64,000 nt of DNA from Neptuniibacter sp. CAU 1671 (GTDB taxonomy: Bacteria > Pseudomonadota > Gammaproteobacteria > Pseudomonadales > Balneatricaceae): assembly GCF_029222905.1 (NCBI RefSeq), contig NZ_JARHUE010000003.1:248001-312000 (forward strand), given 5' to 3'. Every line of letters starts with the position of its first letter. Positions within the stretch are counted from its first letter, which is position 1. The notes beneath the pieces were generated by a model. The model did not search any database. It worked only from the letters and a program-made list of their open reading frames with translations, and was not told the origin of the DNA. This document shows positions 39,956 to 49,465 of the stretch, one piece after another. Both the position numbers and the translations under genes were made by a program.

Positions 39956-40004
39956 CCTCTGAATTGGTTTAGAGCGTCCCTTTTCTCAGCGTGCGAATCC
40001 ATTT

Positions 40005-40448
40005 GTGGCGATAACAACAGAACAGATACAGCAACGTATCGACGGGTTAACTGTCGATCTCGGGCCTGCCGTTCAAAGCGGTAATGGCGCGCGTTTCTTT
40101 ATGCTGTTGAGTCTGATTGCCTCGAATCAGTCATATATGCGTCCGGATGCGGTGGGTCAGGCAGCGACTCCCGGCAGTGAGTTCCAGCTGCCCACTCAGG
40201 GCTATGTATATCCCGTCGAGGATGAACTCTATACCCCTGCGGTGGCAGAGCGTTTTAATGAAGCGGTGCATCTGGGAAGGAATGCAGACTTTGCGTACCT
40301 GAACAGTTATCTGTCGGCGTTGGCTGAACGACCAGTACCACGGTTGCAACCTCTGCGCATGCAGAACAGTGAAGGGTTGTTTCAGGCCGGACAACTGATG
40401 ACGGCTGAAATTGAAACCTCTCGGCAGCGTCTGGTGGCGGCTGCCTGA
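40005..40448 (+). CDS. Unknown protein behind a sigma-28-like promoter
   Basis: A 147-residue soluble protein that I do not recognise. It starts with GTG; an in-frame stop at 39960-39962 and the lack of other start codons fix this choice, although no clear ribosome binding site is present. The protein has no signal peptide or membrane segment; it shows a helical N-terminus (T-E-Q-I-Q-Q-R-I), an F-F-M-L-L-S-L-I-A-S hydrophobic helix near 32-41, and a Q-rich helical C-terminus. The sigma-28-like promoter suggests expression with late flagellar or chemotaxis genes. It converges with the next gene, 12 bp from its stop. Confidence 0.7.
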   Translation: MAITTEQIQQRIDGLTVDLGPAVQSGNGARFFMLLSLIASNQSYMRPDAVGQAATPGSEFQLPTQGYVYPVEDELYTPAVAERFNEAVHLGRNADFAYLNSYLSALAERPVPRLQPLRMQNSEGLFQAGQLMTAEIETSRQRLVAAA

Positions 40449-40460
40449 GGCATCAGTGAA

Positions 40461-40847
40461 TTACTGGGTGTGCCACTGTATCTGTGAGGTTTCACCGTTT
40501 TCGACCTTCCACCACTCGTCCGGATCATCGCCTTCCTGCCAGCCACTGGCGATGCAGCGGATCTGCGTATTAAGCGCTGCTGAGGCGGCTCTGGCACACT
40601 CCAGATCTGTAGCCCATGGGGTGGCGTCACCATCAAACCAGACGCTGCACCAGGCTTTACCAACCACTTTCTCATGGATCATTACCGGAATCTTAGCTTC
40701 AGCAAACACCGCTGTATAATGGCTGATCTCGCCGCTTTTTTTGCCGACTATCAACGCATCAGCACAGCTGTTAAGCCAGTCCTCGATCTGCTGCAGTGAA
40801 CAGTTTTTGATATAGATTTCGATATCAGGATGGCGGGTGTCGGTCAT
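40461..40847 (-). CDS. Conserved hypothetical protein
   Basis: A 128-residue soluble protein (start at the ATG at 40847; a GTG three codons earlier at 40856 is possible). It has a mixed alpha/beta composition with D-I-E-I-Y-I-K-N-C at the start, a V-M-I-H-E-K-V-V-G-K-A-W-C-S-V-W-F-D strand pair in the middle and D-P-D-E-W-W-K-V at the end. I cannot assign a family. Its 5' end overlaps the small membrane protein gene upstream by 23 bp, so it is the last gene of the dap-rlmA operon. Confidence 0.65.
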   Translation of the reverse strand: MTDTRHPDIEIYIKNCSLQQIEDWLNSCADALIVGKKSGEISHYTAVFAEAKIPVMIHEKVVGKAWCSVWFDGDATPWATDLECARAASAALNTQIRCIASGWQEGDDPDEWWKVENGETSQIQWHTQ

Positions 40848-41112
40848 CTTTATCACTCAGAAAATGGAGAAGGCGCAGCACACTCAGGCTCAGGTAGCCG
40901 ATGGCCGCCAGTATGCTGCCGATAGCGGCCACGATCAAGCCGATCAGGGCGATCAGCTCCTGACTGACAGAGCTGAGCAATGCGAATTCAGCAACCACCA
41001 AAGCGGTCATGCCTAGTGCAAAAATGGCAAAACCTATACCCAGCAGTGCCAGATTACGCCGGGGGTCCTGCACCCGTTTTTGCAGCCAGCGCTGCCAGAT
41101 CTCCCGCTTCAT
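40825..41112 (-). CDS. Small two-helix membrane protein
   Basis: A 95-residue protein with a basic N-terminus (K-R-E-I-W-Q-R-W-L-Q-K-R) and two long hydrophobic segments, about residues 22-45 and 50-85, and an acidic-basic tail. It starts inside the rlmA stop (ATGA overlap) and overlaps the next gene, so it is translationally coupled to both. Its function is not recognised. Confidence 0.65.
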   Translation of the reverse strand: MKREIWQRWLQKRVQDPRRNLALLGIGFAIFALGMTALVVAEFALLSSVSQELIALIGLIVAAIGSILAAIGYLSLSVLRLLHFLSDKDDRHPPS

Positions 41113-41939
41113 AAACGCTTAAATATGCCCAGATTGACGTCCAGCGTCAGGGTCAGGCTGTTGAGGTTGAGGATACGCTCACGGGCTTCACTTTTCAGTC
41201 GCTGGCCGTGGGGGGTCATTGCCAGCAGATCACCAATCGCATCAGCTCCGCTGAGGGTGAAATCATAATGAACGGTGGTTATTTCAGACGGCGTGAAGTG
41301 GGTTTGGAGCAATTCAGTTACGTCCATCACGCTGTCATGGACCTCGGCATAGATTAGCTCACGTAGCTGACGCAGGTGATCACGGCCGGACCAGGCCACC
41401 AGTAATGTGCCGCCCGGTTTCAATACCCTGCTGAGGGGTTCAGGCAAAATCCGGCTGAACAGCAAAACAGCCAGATCGAGCTGCTGATCTGGCAGTGGCA
41501 TATCTGCAGCGGATGCCACCAGCCACTGAATATCCCGATTTCGTTGGGTGGCGGCTTTGATGGCATGTTTGGAAATATCGAGTCCGACTATATCCGGTGC
41601 CAGACCGGTGGTCAGCAAGTGCTCTCGCAGTCGCGTTGTGTAATAGCCTTCACCGCAGCCGACATCCAGGATGTCAGGGGTCTGTGCATCGCCCAGTGCG
41701 TTTGCACAAAGCTGGTTGATGGCATCTGACAGCGGCTCGTATTGGCCGCGATTAAGAAACTGTCGGCGGGCCTGGACCATCTCCGGATTATCACCGGGAT
41801 CAAGGCTGCGCTTGCGCTGGACCAGTAACAGGTTGTAGTAACCTTGCCGGGCGGCATCAAAACTATGCCCCTGTGCACAACGTAACTGCCGGTTATCTTC
41901 CAGCAGATTGGCCTGACAGACGGGGCAGCAGAGTTGCAT
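41109..41939 (-). CDS. rlmA: 23S rRNA (guanine-745-N1) methyltransferase RlmA
   Basis: A 276-residue SAM methyltransferase. It begins with the RlmA zinc finger (C-P-V-C near residues 5-8 and C-x-x-G-H-S-F near 21-27), then D-x-A-R-x-G-Y-Y-N-L-L, the motif R-R-x-F-L-x-x-G-x-Y-x-P-L, the SAM motif I-L-D-V-G-C-G-E-G-Y-Y and a hydrophobic P-x-P-E-x-x-R-V-L-K-P-G-G. It methylates G745 in domain II of 23S rRNA. It starts 1 bp after the dapE stop and overlaps the downstream membrane gene by 4 bp. Confidence 0.9.
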   Translation of the reverse strand: MQLCCPVCQANLLEDNRQLRCAQGHSFDAARQGYYNLLLVQRKRSLDPGDNPEMVQARRQFLNRGQYEPLSDAINQLCANALGDAQTPDILDVGCGEGYYTTRLREHLLTTGLAPDIVGLDISKHAIKAATQRNRDIQWLVASAADMPLPDQQLDLAVLLFSRILPEPLSRVLKPGGTLLVAWSGRDHLRQLRELIYAEVHDSVMDVTELLQTHFTPSEITTVHYDFTLSGADAIGDLLAMTPHGQRLKSEARERILNLNSLTLTLDVNLGIFKRL

Positions 41940-41940
41940 C

Positions 41941-43101
<1,161 letters not shown>

Positions 43102-43156
43102 TTAGGGTTCTGCCGGGGGAGAGGACACCGCACGGCTGAGCCGCGCGGTGAGGGAC

Positions 43157-44188
43157 TTAGTTGTGTTTGTGCAGTTCGCTGTTCAGTTCGATCGCGGTTT
43201 TGTTGGTTTTCACCTCAATCCGACCGGTCTGGGAGTTACGACGGAACAGCAGATCAGGCTTGCCGGCCAGGTCAGCCGCTTTGATGGTGCCGACGGTTTT
43301 GCCCTGGTCATCCAGCAGGGTGACTTTCGAACCGGCGGTCACATAAAGACCCGCTTCCAGCGTACAGCGATCACCCAGTGGCAGGCCAAGACCTGCGTTG
43401 GCGCCGATCAGGCAGTTTTCACCCACAGAGATGATCTGCTTGTTGCCACCGGACAGGGTACCCATAGTGGAGCAGCCGCCACCCAGATCGGAACCGTCAC
43501 CGACGATTACACCGGCAGAGATACGGCCTTCAACCATGCTGACACCCATAGTGCCGGCATTGAAGTTGATAAAGCCTTCATGCATCACGGTGGTGCCTTC
43601 GCCCACATGCGCACCCAGACGGATACGGGACGCATCACCAATACGGATACCGGTAGGTACCACGTAATCAGACATTTTCGGAAATTTATCGACAGAGTTA
43701 ACACCCAGAATACGGCCCTGAGCACGGGCAGCCAGCTGGCGTTTTGGCAGGTCTTCCAGCGCGATGGCACCTTCGTCGGTCCAGGCGACGTTCGGCAGCA
43801 GGCCAAAGATGCCACTCAGATTGATACCGTGGGGTTTGACCAGACGCTGGGACAGCAGGGTCAGCTTCAGATAGGCTTCTGCTGTGCTGGTTGGTTCTGC
43901 ATCACTCTCCAGAATGGTGACCAGTACGGTCTGAGAAGTGCCGCTGAGGATCTCAACCACTTCCGCCTGAGCTTCAGCATCAACCGACAGGAAGGCTTCT
44001 TCCAGAGCTTTCAGCTGGGAGTTTTCCAGTTCGATACACTCGTTGCCACCCTCATAACCCACAACGGCAGCCACTGCGTCGATCAGGGACTGATCAGCGT
44101 TCAGCAAGGGAGCGTGGTAGTAGACCTCCAGCAGAGTGCCGGAGGACGATTTAGTCCCTACACCCAGACCAAATGCAAAATTAGTCAT
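43157..44188 (-). CDS. dapD: Tetrahydrodipicolinate N-succinyltransferase DapD
   Basis: A 343-residue succinyltransferase of the longer type found in Pseudomonas and relatives. The C-terminal half shows the left-handed beta-helix hexapeptide pattern (G-A-H-V-G-E-G-T-T-V-M, G-F-I-N-F-N-A-G-T-M-G, G-R-I-S-A-G-V-I-V-G-D-G, G-A-N-A-G-L-G). It transfers succinate from succinyl-CoA to tetrahydrodipicolinate in lysine synthesis. It sits between yffB and dapE in the dap operon. Confidence 0.96.
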   Translation of the reverse strand: MTNFAFGLGVGTKSSSGTLLEVYYHAPLLNADQSLIDAVAAVVGYEGGNECIELENSQLKALEEAFLSVDAEAQAEVVEILSGTSQTVLVTILESDAEPTSTAEAYLKLTLLSQRLVKPHGINLSGIFGLLPNVAWTDEGAIALEDLPKRQLAARAQGRILGVNSVDKFPKMSDYVVPTGIRIGDASRIRLGAHVGEGTTVMHEGFINFNAGTMGVSMVEGRISAGVIVGDGSDLGGGCSTMGTLSGGNKQIISVGENCLIGANAGLGLPLGDRCTLEAGLYVTAGSKVTLLDDQGKTVGTIKAADLAGKPDLLFRRNSQTGRIEVKTNKTAIELNSELHKHN

Positions 44189-44232
44189 GTTTCTCTCCAG
44201 TAATAGTCATTTAATTATTCTGTCTAACAGTG

Positions 44233-44577
44233 TTATAGCAGCTGGGCTGCATACTCATCGGCTTTAAAGCCGACCCGGACAGTGCCGTTATGTTCAAGCA
44301 CCGGCCGTTTAATCATCGCCGGTTGAGCCAGCAGCAGGGCTTCAATATTGGCGGCATTTACATTCTCTTTGACATCATCCGGTTGCTGGCGCCAGGTGGT
44401 ACCGCGTTTATTCAGCAGTGTTTCCCAGCCAATCTGCTCACACCAGTTATTCAGCAGGGCACTGTCCAGCCCATCTTTTCTGAAGTCATGAAAACGGTAT
44501 TCAAGCTGATTGTCATCCAGCCACTTTTTGGCTTTTTTTACCGTATCGCAGTTGCTGATGCCGTACAGGGTAATCAT
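44233..44577 (-). CDS. ArsC/Spx-family protein YffB
   Basis: A 114-residue thioredoxin-fold protein of the ArsC/Spx group: I-T-L-Y-G-I-S-N-C-D-T-V-K-K-A-K-K-W-L at the start with a single cysteine of the C-x-x-x type, and K-R-P-V-L-E near 93-98. AAGGAT precedes the ATG at 44577, which lies just after the dapC stop; a longer upstream frame overlapping dapC is not credible. Placement of yffB between dap genes is conserved in gammaproteobacteria, but its role is not known. Confidence 0.88.
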   Translation of the reverse strand: MITLYGISNCDTVKKAKKWLDDNQLEYRFHDFRKDGLDSALLNNWCEQIGWETLLNKRGTTWRQQPDDVKENVNAANIEALLLAQPAMIKRPVLEHNGTVRVGFKADEYAAQLL

Positions 44578-44587
44578 TGACTGATCC

Positions 44588-45790
44588 TTATGCTGACAGA
44601 CTTTCGACGTAACGGCGGATACGCTGGGCACCTTCAACACACTCGTCCAGTGTGGCGACCAACGCCATCCGAACATAACCAGCACCCGGCAGTATGCCAT
44701 CGGTTTCGCGAGACAGGTAGCGACCAGGCAATACCGTCAGGTTCTGGGTGGCAAACAGGTCACGGGCAAAGATGTCATCGGCGATGGGTGTTTTTGCCCA
44801 GAGGTAGAAGCTGGCATCCGGGTACTGAACGTCCATCACCGGTGACAGTATGTCGATCACCGCTTTGAACTTTTCCCGGTACAGGGCGCGGTTTTCCTCG
44901 ACATGGGCTTCATCATTCCAGGCCACGATGGATGCCAGCTGATGCTGGATTGGCATGGAGCAACCGTGATAGGTCCGGTACGACAGGAACGGTCCCAGTA
45001 ATTTGGCATCACCCGCCACAAAACCGGAACGCAGGCCCGGCAGGTTGGAACGCTTGGACAGACTGTGCATCACGATACAGTTGTGATAATCGTCCCGGCC
45101 CAGTTCGGCACAGGCCTGTAACAGGCCAACCGGTTTCTGATCGGGTTGCAGGTAGATCTCTGAATAACACTCGTCTGAAGCGATGATGAAGTCATACTTG
45201 TCAGACAGGGCGATCAGTTTTTTCAGCGTGTCCAGATCGGTCACTGAGCCGGTTGGATTGCCAGGCGAACACAGGAACAGTAACTGACAGCGCTGCCAGA
45301 CCGCTTCGGGTACAGCGTCATAATCCGGAATGAAGTTATTCTCTGCCAGACAGTTCAGATAGTAAGGTTCAGCGCCCGCCAGATAAGCCGCACCCTCATA
45401 GATCTGATAGAACGGATTGGGTGACACAACCAGAGGATTGCCGTCACGGTTAATGGCGGCCTGGGTAAATGCAAAGATCGCTTCACGGGTACCGTTGACC
45501 GGCAAAACATGGGCGTCGGCTGTCAGGCTGCCCGGACTCAGATTGAAACGGCGGGTACACCAGTCAGCAATCGCCTGACGCAACTCGGGCAGACCCTTGG
45601 TGGTCGGGTAATTTGCCAGACAGCCAATATTATCGATCAGTGACTGAGCAACGAAGGCGGGTGACGTATGTTTGGGTTCACCAATCGACAACGCGATATG
45701 CTGAAGTTCTGCGGGTGGCGTAATGCCTGCCTTCAATTCAGCCAATTTTTCGAATGGATAAGGTTGTAACAGATCAAGATCGCGATTCAT
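44588..45790 (-). CDS. dapC: Succinyldiaminopimelate transaminase DapC
   Basis: A 400-residue class I/II PLP aminotransferase. The PLP lysine lies in S-L-S-K-R-S-N-L-P-G-L-R-S-G, with N-P-T-G-S and S-D-E-C-Y-S-E upstream and the carboxylate-binding R near the C-terminus (A-G-Y-V-R-M-A-L). The context (followed by yffB, dapD, dapE) and the start motif M-N-x-x-L-x-x-L-Q-P-Y-P-F-E-K-L support DapC. It makes N-succinyl-L,L-diaminopimelate, the DapE substrate, and is the first gene of the leftward dap operon. Confidence 0.93.
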   Translation of the reverse strand: MNRDLDLLQPYPFEKLAELKAGITPPAELQHIALSIGEPKHTSPAFVAQSLIDNIGCLANYPTTKGLPELRQAIADWCTRRFNLSPGSLTADAHVLPVNGTREAIFAFTQAAINRDGNPLVVSPNPFYQIYEGAAYLAGAEPYYLNCLAENNFIPDYDAVPEAVWQRCQLLFLCSPGNPTGSVTDLDTLKKLIALSDKYDFIIASDECYSEIYLQPDQKPVGLLQACAELGRDDYHNCIVMHSLSKRSNLPGLRSGFVAGDAKLLGPFLSYRTYHGCSMPIQHQLASIVAWNDEAHVEENRALYREKFKAVIDILSPVMDVQYPDASFYLWAKTPIADDIFARDLFATQNLTVLPGRYLSRETDGILPGAGYVRMALVATLDECVEGAQRIRRYVESLSA

Positions 45791-45957
45791 GCTGCCTGGC
45801 TACCGTAAGTCACAAATTGAAGCGGTTGAAGGGCGCAAAGTATAGCGGATTAGTGAAATTGGATTAAGTCCTGATTTTGGGCCAAGCTGTAGTGAGCGAG
45901 ACCATGTCGCCGGTCGAGGTGTGCGGCAGTGCTTCAGCCATTTGGCAGGAGGCAGTA

Positions 45958-46308
45958 ATGACGATTGAACGTCGAATCAATGACCGTATTGGCAGCGAAA
46001 TTCCTGCTGAAGCGGAGTGTGCATTCGGTCCATCACCGGATGTCACAATCACAAATATAAGTCGTGATGGGTTGCAGATTGAAGGCAATGGCCAGTTGGC
46101 GGAACTGAAACCGGCGATACAGGGCACCCCGATAGAGATGTCAGTGCATTTTGGTCTGTCGGGTCATCCGGTGCATTTTCACTGTCGGGCCATGTACCGT
46201 CAGGCACTGGCGGAAAATCGCAGCCGTCTGGGGTTAAGAATACTCAGCGCAGATCCAATTTCCTCTGCCAGATTACAGGACTTTATCACTGAGCATTCCT
46301 TTATCTGA
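45958..46308 (+). CDS. PilZ-domain c-di-GMP receptor
   Basis: A 116-residue single-domain PilZ protein. The RxxxR motif is E-R-R-I-N-D-R near residues 4-10 and the second motif is N-I-S-R-D-G-L, matching (D/N)-x-S-x-x-G; both c-di-GMP contact sites are therefore kept. The ATG at 45958 has AGGAGG immediately upstream; an earlier in-frame ATG is not needed. It converges with the RND pump operon, 19 bp from its end. Its target is unknown, but a flagellar or pilus gene is a reasonable partner. Confidence 0.85.
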   Translation: MTIERRINDRIGSEIPAEAECAFGPSPDVTITNISRDGLQIEGNGQLAELKPAIQGTPIEMSVHFGLSGHPVHFHCRAMYRQALAENRSRLGLRILSADPISSARLQDFITEHSFI

Positions 46309-46327
46309 TGCCCTGATTCTCGTCGAC

Positions 46328-49300
46328 TTAATTCACCAGGACCTCTGGGGAGGTCTTTTGACGTTCTTTTGCAGTTTCAATAATGGTCAGCAGCGCTGGC
46401 ACAAAGAACAGGATCAGCACCGTACCGTAGGCCAGACCAAAGACAATTGAGGTTGCCATTGGAATCAGGAACTGGGCCTGTAATGAGGTTTCGAAAAGAA
46501 TCGGCGACAGCCCCGCAATGGTGGTGAGAGACGTCAGCAGTACAGCCCGCAGGCGCTGGCAGGTGGCTTCAATAATCGCTTCCCGTATTGCCATGCCCTG
46601 CGCCCGAAGCTGTTTGTAGAAAGTGATTAGGACGATAGAGTCGTTGATCACAATGCCGGATAAACCAAACAGACCAAACAGCGAAAGGACCGTCAGGCTC
46701 ATACCCAACAACCAGTGGCCAAATATCGCGCCGGTGAGTCCAAGTGGGATGGCCATCATCACGGCCAGGGGCCAGCTATAGGAGGCAAACACCCAGGCCA
46801 GAATGATAAAGATCAGACCCAATGCCAGTATCAGGCCCATTTTCATATCCGCCAGGGTTTCGCGCTGGTCTTTGTTTTTTCCCTCAAAACTGGCGCTGAC
46901 ACCGTACTGACTCAGAATCGGATCCAGTTTGCCAGTCTGCAGGTCGGCGATGATCTGATCAGCATTAGCGGCGGCTTCATCCAGATCGGCACTGACATTG
47001 ATCGACAGCTGGCCGTTAATGCGGGTCAGGGTATCCAGACCCTGACGGGGCCGGAACTCGACGACATTAACCAGCGGGGTGGTGGTGCCGTTGGGCAGAA
47101 TAATCGGCAGCTGTTCCAGCAGGCTGAGGCGGTCACGCTCGGCTTCCGGTAGCTGGATGCGCACCTCGATCTCTTCCCGATTAAGGTAATAACTTTGTAC
47201 TTTGATGCCATCAAACGCCGAACGTAATTGGCGTCCCACCGCTTCCAGTGTCAGACCGGCACTTTTGCCGGCCGGCGTCAGGTCATAGATCAGCTGAGCC
47301 TTACCGTAGGGCATATCATCCCCCACGTTGGATAAACCCACATAACCTTTCAGCAGGGTTTGCACATCTAGCGACGCCTGTTTCAACACGTTGATGTCGG
47401 TGCCGCTGAGTTTGATCTCGATCGGTTTGCCCTGCGGGCCGCTGATTGCCACATCAATGGTGAACTGCTCCAGCCCGGCCGGTTTAATGATCCGGTCACG
47501 CCAGGCCTTGTTCAGCTCACGTGTGGTGACAGTGCGGTGGTCCCCCGGAGTCAGTTCTACAATCAGCGCGCCAAACTCGTCACCACTGCTGCTGGAAGAG
47601 GAGCTGCGCGGAGCTTCGTTACTGCCGAGTTGTTGAAATGCGACTTTTACGTTGCCGCCCCCCAGGCTCTGGTCGGCATCAGCCAGTGTGTGATCCAGGT
47701 GACTGAGGAACGCCTGCACGGTTGCCCGGTCGGTGCCTGCGCTGAACTGGACATTGGCAGTGAGAGTGTCGCGCTCGACTGCCGGGAAAAAAGAGAATTT
47801 GACCCGGCCACCCATGACCAAGCCAAAGGCGATAATCAGCAGCGCCAGACAGCCGGCAATGGTGGCCCAGCGCAGGTCGATTGCCTGTTCGACCCAGCGC
47901 CGGAAACGGTAATCTCGGAACTGATTAAATGCGGCATCCAGACGTAATCGGAGCTTGGAAGGATGCAGATCGGCCGCCCGGTGAATGCTGTGGTGCAGAT
48001 GGCCGGGCAGAATCAGGAAACACTCCACCAGTGATGCCAGAATGACACAGATCACCACGGTGGGAATATCGATCATGATATTGCCGATGGTGCCGCCCAC
48101 CAGCAGCAGTGGTAAAAAAGCGGCGATGGTGGTGAGTGATGAGGCAAATACCGGGGCCATCATCCGGTGGGCGCCACCAATGGCCGCCTGTAAGCCGGGC
48201 TCGCCGCGCTGGACGTGAGTCAGGGTATCTTCACCTACCACAATCGCATCGTCGACGATGATCCCCAGCGCCATGATCAGGCCGAACACGCTGATCATAT
48301 TAATGGTACCGCCGATGGCATAGAGCACGGCCAGCGTCGCCATAAAAGACACCGGGATACCGACAGTGACCCAGAAGGCCACCCGGGCATTGAGGAACAG
48401 GAACAGAATGGCAATCACCAGTACCAGACCACTGAGGGCGTTCTTGAGCAGCAGATCAATACGCTGCTTAAGGGGCTGCCAGCGTTCATCGTAGGTGGTC
48501 AGGCTGATGCTCTGGGGCAGGCTGGACCGGGTTTGATCGAGCCAGGTTTGCAGGGTGCGGGCCGAGTCCAGCGTGTCCTGATTTTCTGTCCGGCGCAGTC
48601 TTAACATGACAGCAGGTGCATCCTGATAGCTCAGGGTGACCTGGTTATCTTTTTCCCTCAGCTGGATACTGGCGATGTCACCCAACCGAATCAGACGTCC
48701 CTGATTGTCGGTATAGACTGGTAACTGGCGAAACCCTTCTGCATCTCGCTGCTGGCTCAGACTGCGAATCTGGCGTGAGCCTTCGCCGCGTGCCGCGGTA
48801 CCCGCGGGCAGGTCGATACTGCGCTGCTGGATATTGTCCGCCAGTTGCGCCATGGTCTGGCCAAGTTCATGCAACTGTGCCGAGGGCAGCTCAATGCTGA
48901 GTTGCTGATCCGGCATGCCGACGAAGTCTATTTTGTTGATGCCCAGAGACAGCAGTTCCTGCTCAAAGCGCAAAGCCAGAGGGCGCAGCTCTTCCAGAGA
49001 ACCCTGAGGGCTGCTGATGATCAGACTGGCGATCTGCTCATAACGAATCACCCGCTGTACCAATGGTTCTTCTATGTCTGAGGGTAGTTCGCTGCGGACA
49101 TTGGCAACCTTCTGTTTGACCTCATCCAGCAGAAAGTCGATATCGCTGTCTTCATCGAGTTCGAGGCGGAATGATGCTGAACCCTGTCGGGCGGTGGCAT
49201 ACACCGTGTCGATGCCGGTAAGGGATTTTAACTCCTCTTCAATTGGCAGAATCACCGATGTTTCTACATCCTCAGCAGCAGCGCCGCTCCAGGGCACGCT

Positions 49301-49465
49301 GATGGTGATCACATCCAGTTCAAAGCTGGGAAAAAACTGGGTATTGAGTCGGTTGAGGCCAAAAAAGCCGGCCATCAGCATCAACACCATCAGCAGATTG
49401 GCGGCAACCCGGTGCTGGGTAAAGGTGGAAACCAGCTGTTTCAGGCCGCCGATATGCTCAGCCAT
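46328..49465 (-). CDS. RND efflux pump inner-membrane permease, AcrB type
   Basis: A 1045-residue transporter with the RND layout: one TM near residue 30, a first periplasmic loop of about 300 residues, a block of six TM helices (about 330-530), a second large periplasmic loop and a final TM block. The central G-I-I-V-D-D-A-I-V-V-G-E-D motif and its pseudo-repeat G-I-V-I-N-D-S-I-V-L hold the proton relay. The serine-rich S-S-S-S-S-S-G-D-E-F insert near 600 is unusual. Its ATG overlaps the membrane fusion gene by 8 bp. No outer-membrane TolC-type gene is nearby, so an external one is expected. Substrates unknown. Confidence 0.9.
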   Translation of the reverse strand: MAEHIGGLKQLVSTFTQHRVAANLLMVLMLMAGFFGLNRLNTQFFPSFELDVITISVPWSGAAAEDVETSVILPIEEELKSLTGIDTVYATARQGSASFRLELDEDSDIDFLLDEVKQKVANVRSELPSDIEEPLVQRVIRYEQIASLIISSPQGSLEELRPLALRFEQELLSLGINKIDFVGMPDQQLSIELPSAQLHELGQTMAQLADNIQQRSIDLPAGTAARGEGSRQIRSLSQQRDAEGFRQLPVYTDNQGRLIRLGDIASIQLREKDNQVTLSYQDAPAVMLRLRRTENQDTLDSARTLQTWLDQTRSSLPQSISLTTYDERWQPLKQRIDLLLKNALSGLVLVIAILFLFLNARVAFWVTVGIPVSFMATLAVLYAIGGTINMISVFGLIMALGIIVDDAIVVGEDTLTHVQRGEPGLQAAIGGAHRMMAPVFASSLTTIAAFLPLLLVGGTIGNIMIDIPTVVICVILASLVECFLILPGHLHHSIHRAADLHPSKLRLRLDAAFNQFRDYRFRRWVEQAIDLRWATIAGCLALLIIAFGLVMGGRVKFSFFPAVERDTLTANVQFSAGTDRATVQAFLSHLDHTLADADQSLGGGNVKVAFQQLGSNEAPRSSSSSSSGDEFGALIVELTPGDHRTVTTRELNKAWRDRIIKPAGLEQFTIDVAISGPQGKPIEIKLSGTDINVLKQASLDVQTLLKGYVGLSNVGDDMPYGKAQLIYDLTPAGKSAGLTLEAVGRQLRSAFDGIKVQSYYLNREEIEVRIQLPEAERDRLSLLEQLPIILPNGTTTPLVNVVEFRPRQGLDTLTRINGQLSINVSADLDEAAANADQIIADLQTGKLDPILSQYGVSASFEGKNKDQRETLADMKMGLILALGLIFIILAWVFASYSWPLAVMMAIPLGLTGAIFGHWLLGMSLTVLSLFGLFGLSGIVINDSIVLITFYKQLRAQGMAIREAIIEATCQRLRAVLLTSLTTIAGLSPILFETSLQAQFLIPMATSIVFGLAYGTVLILFFVPALLTIIETAKERQKTSPEVLVN

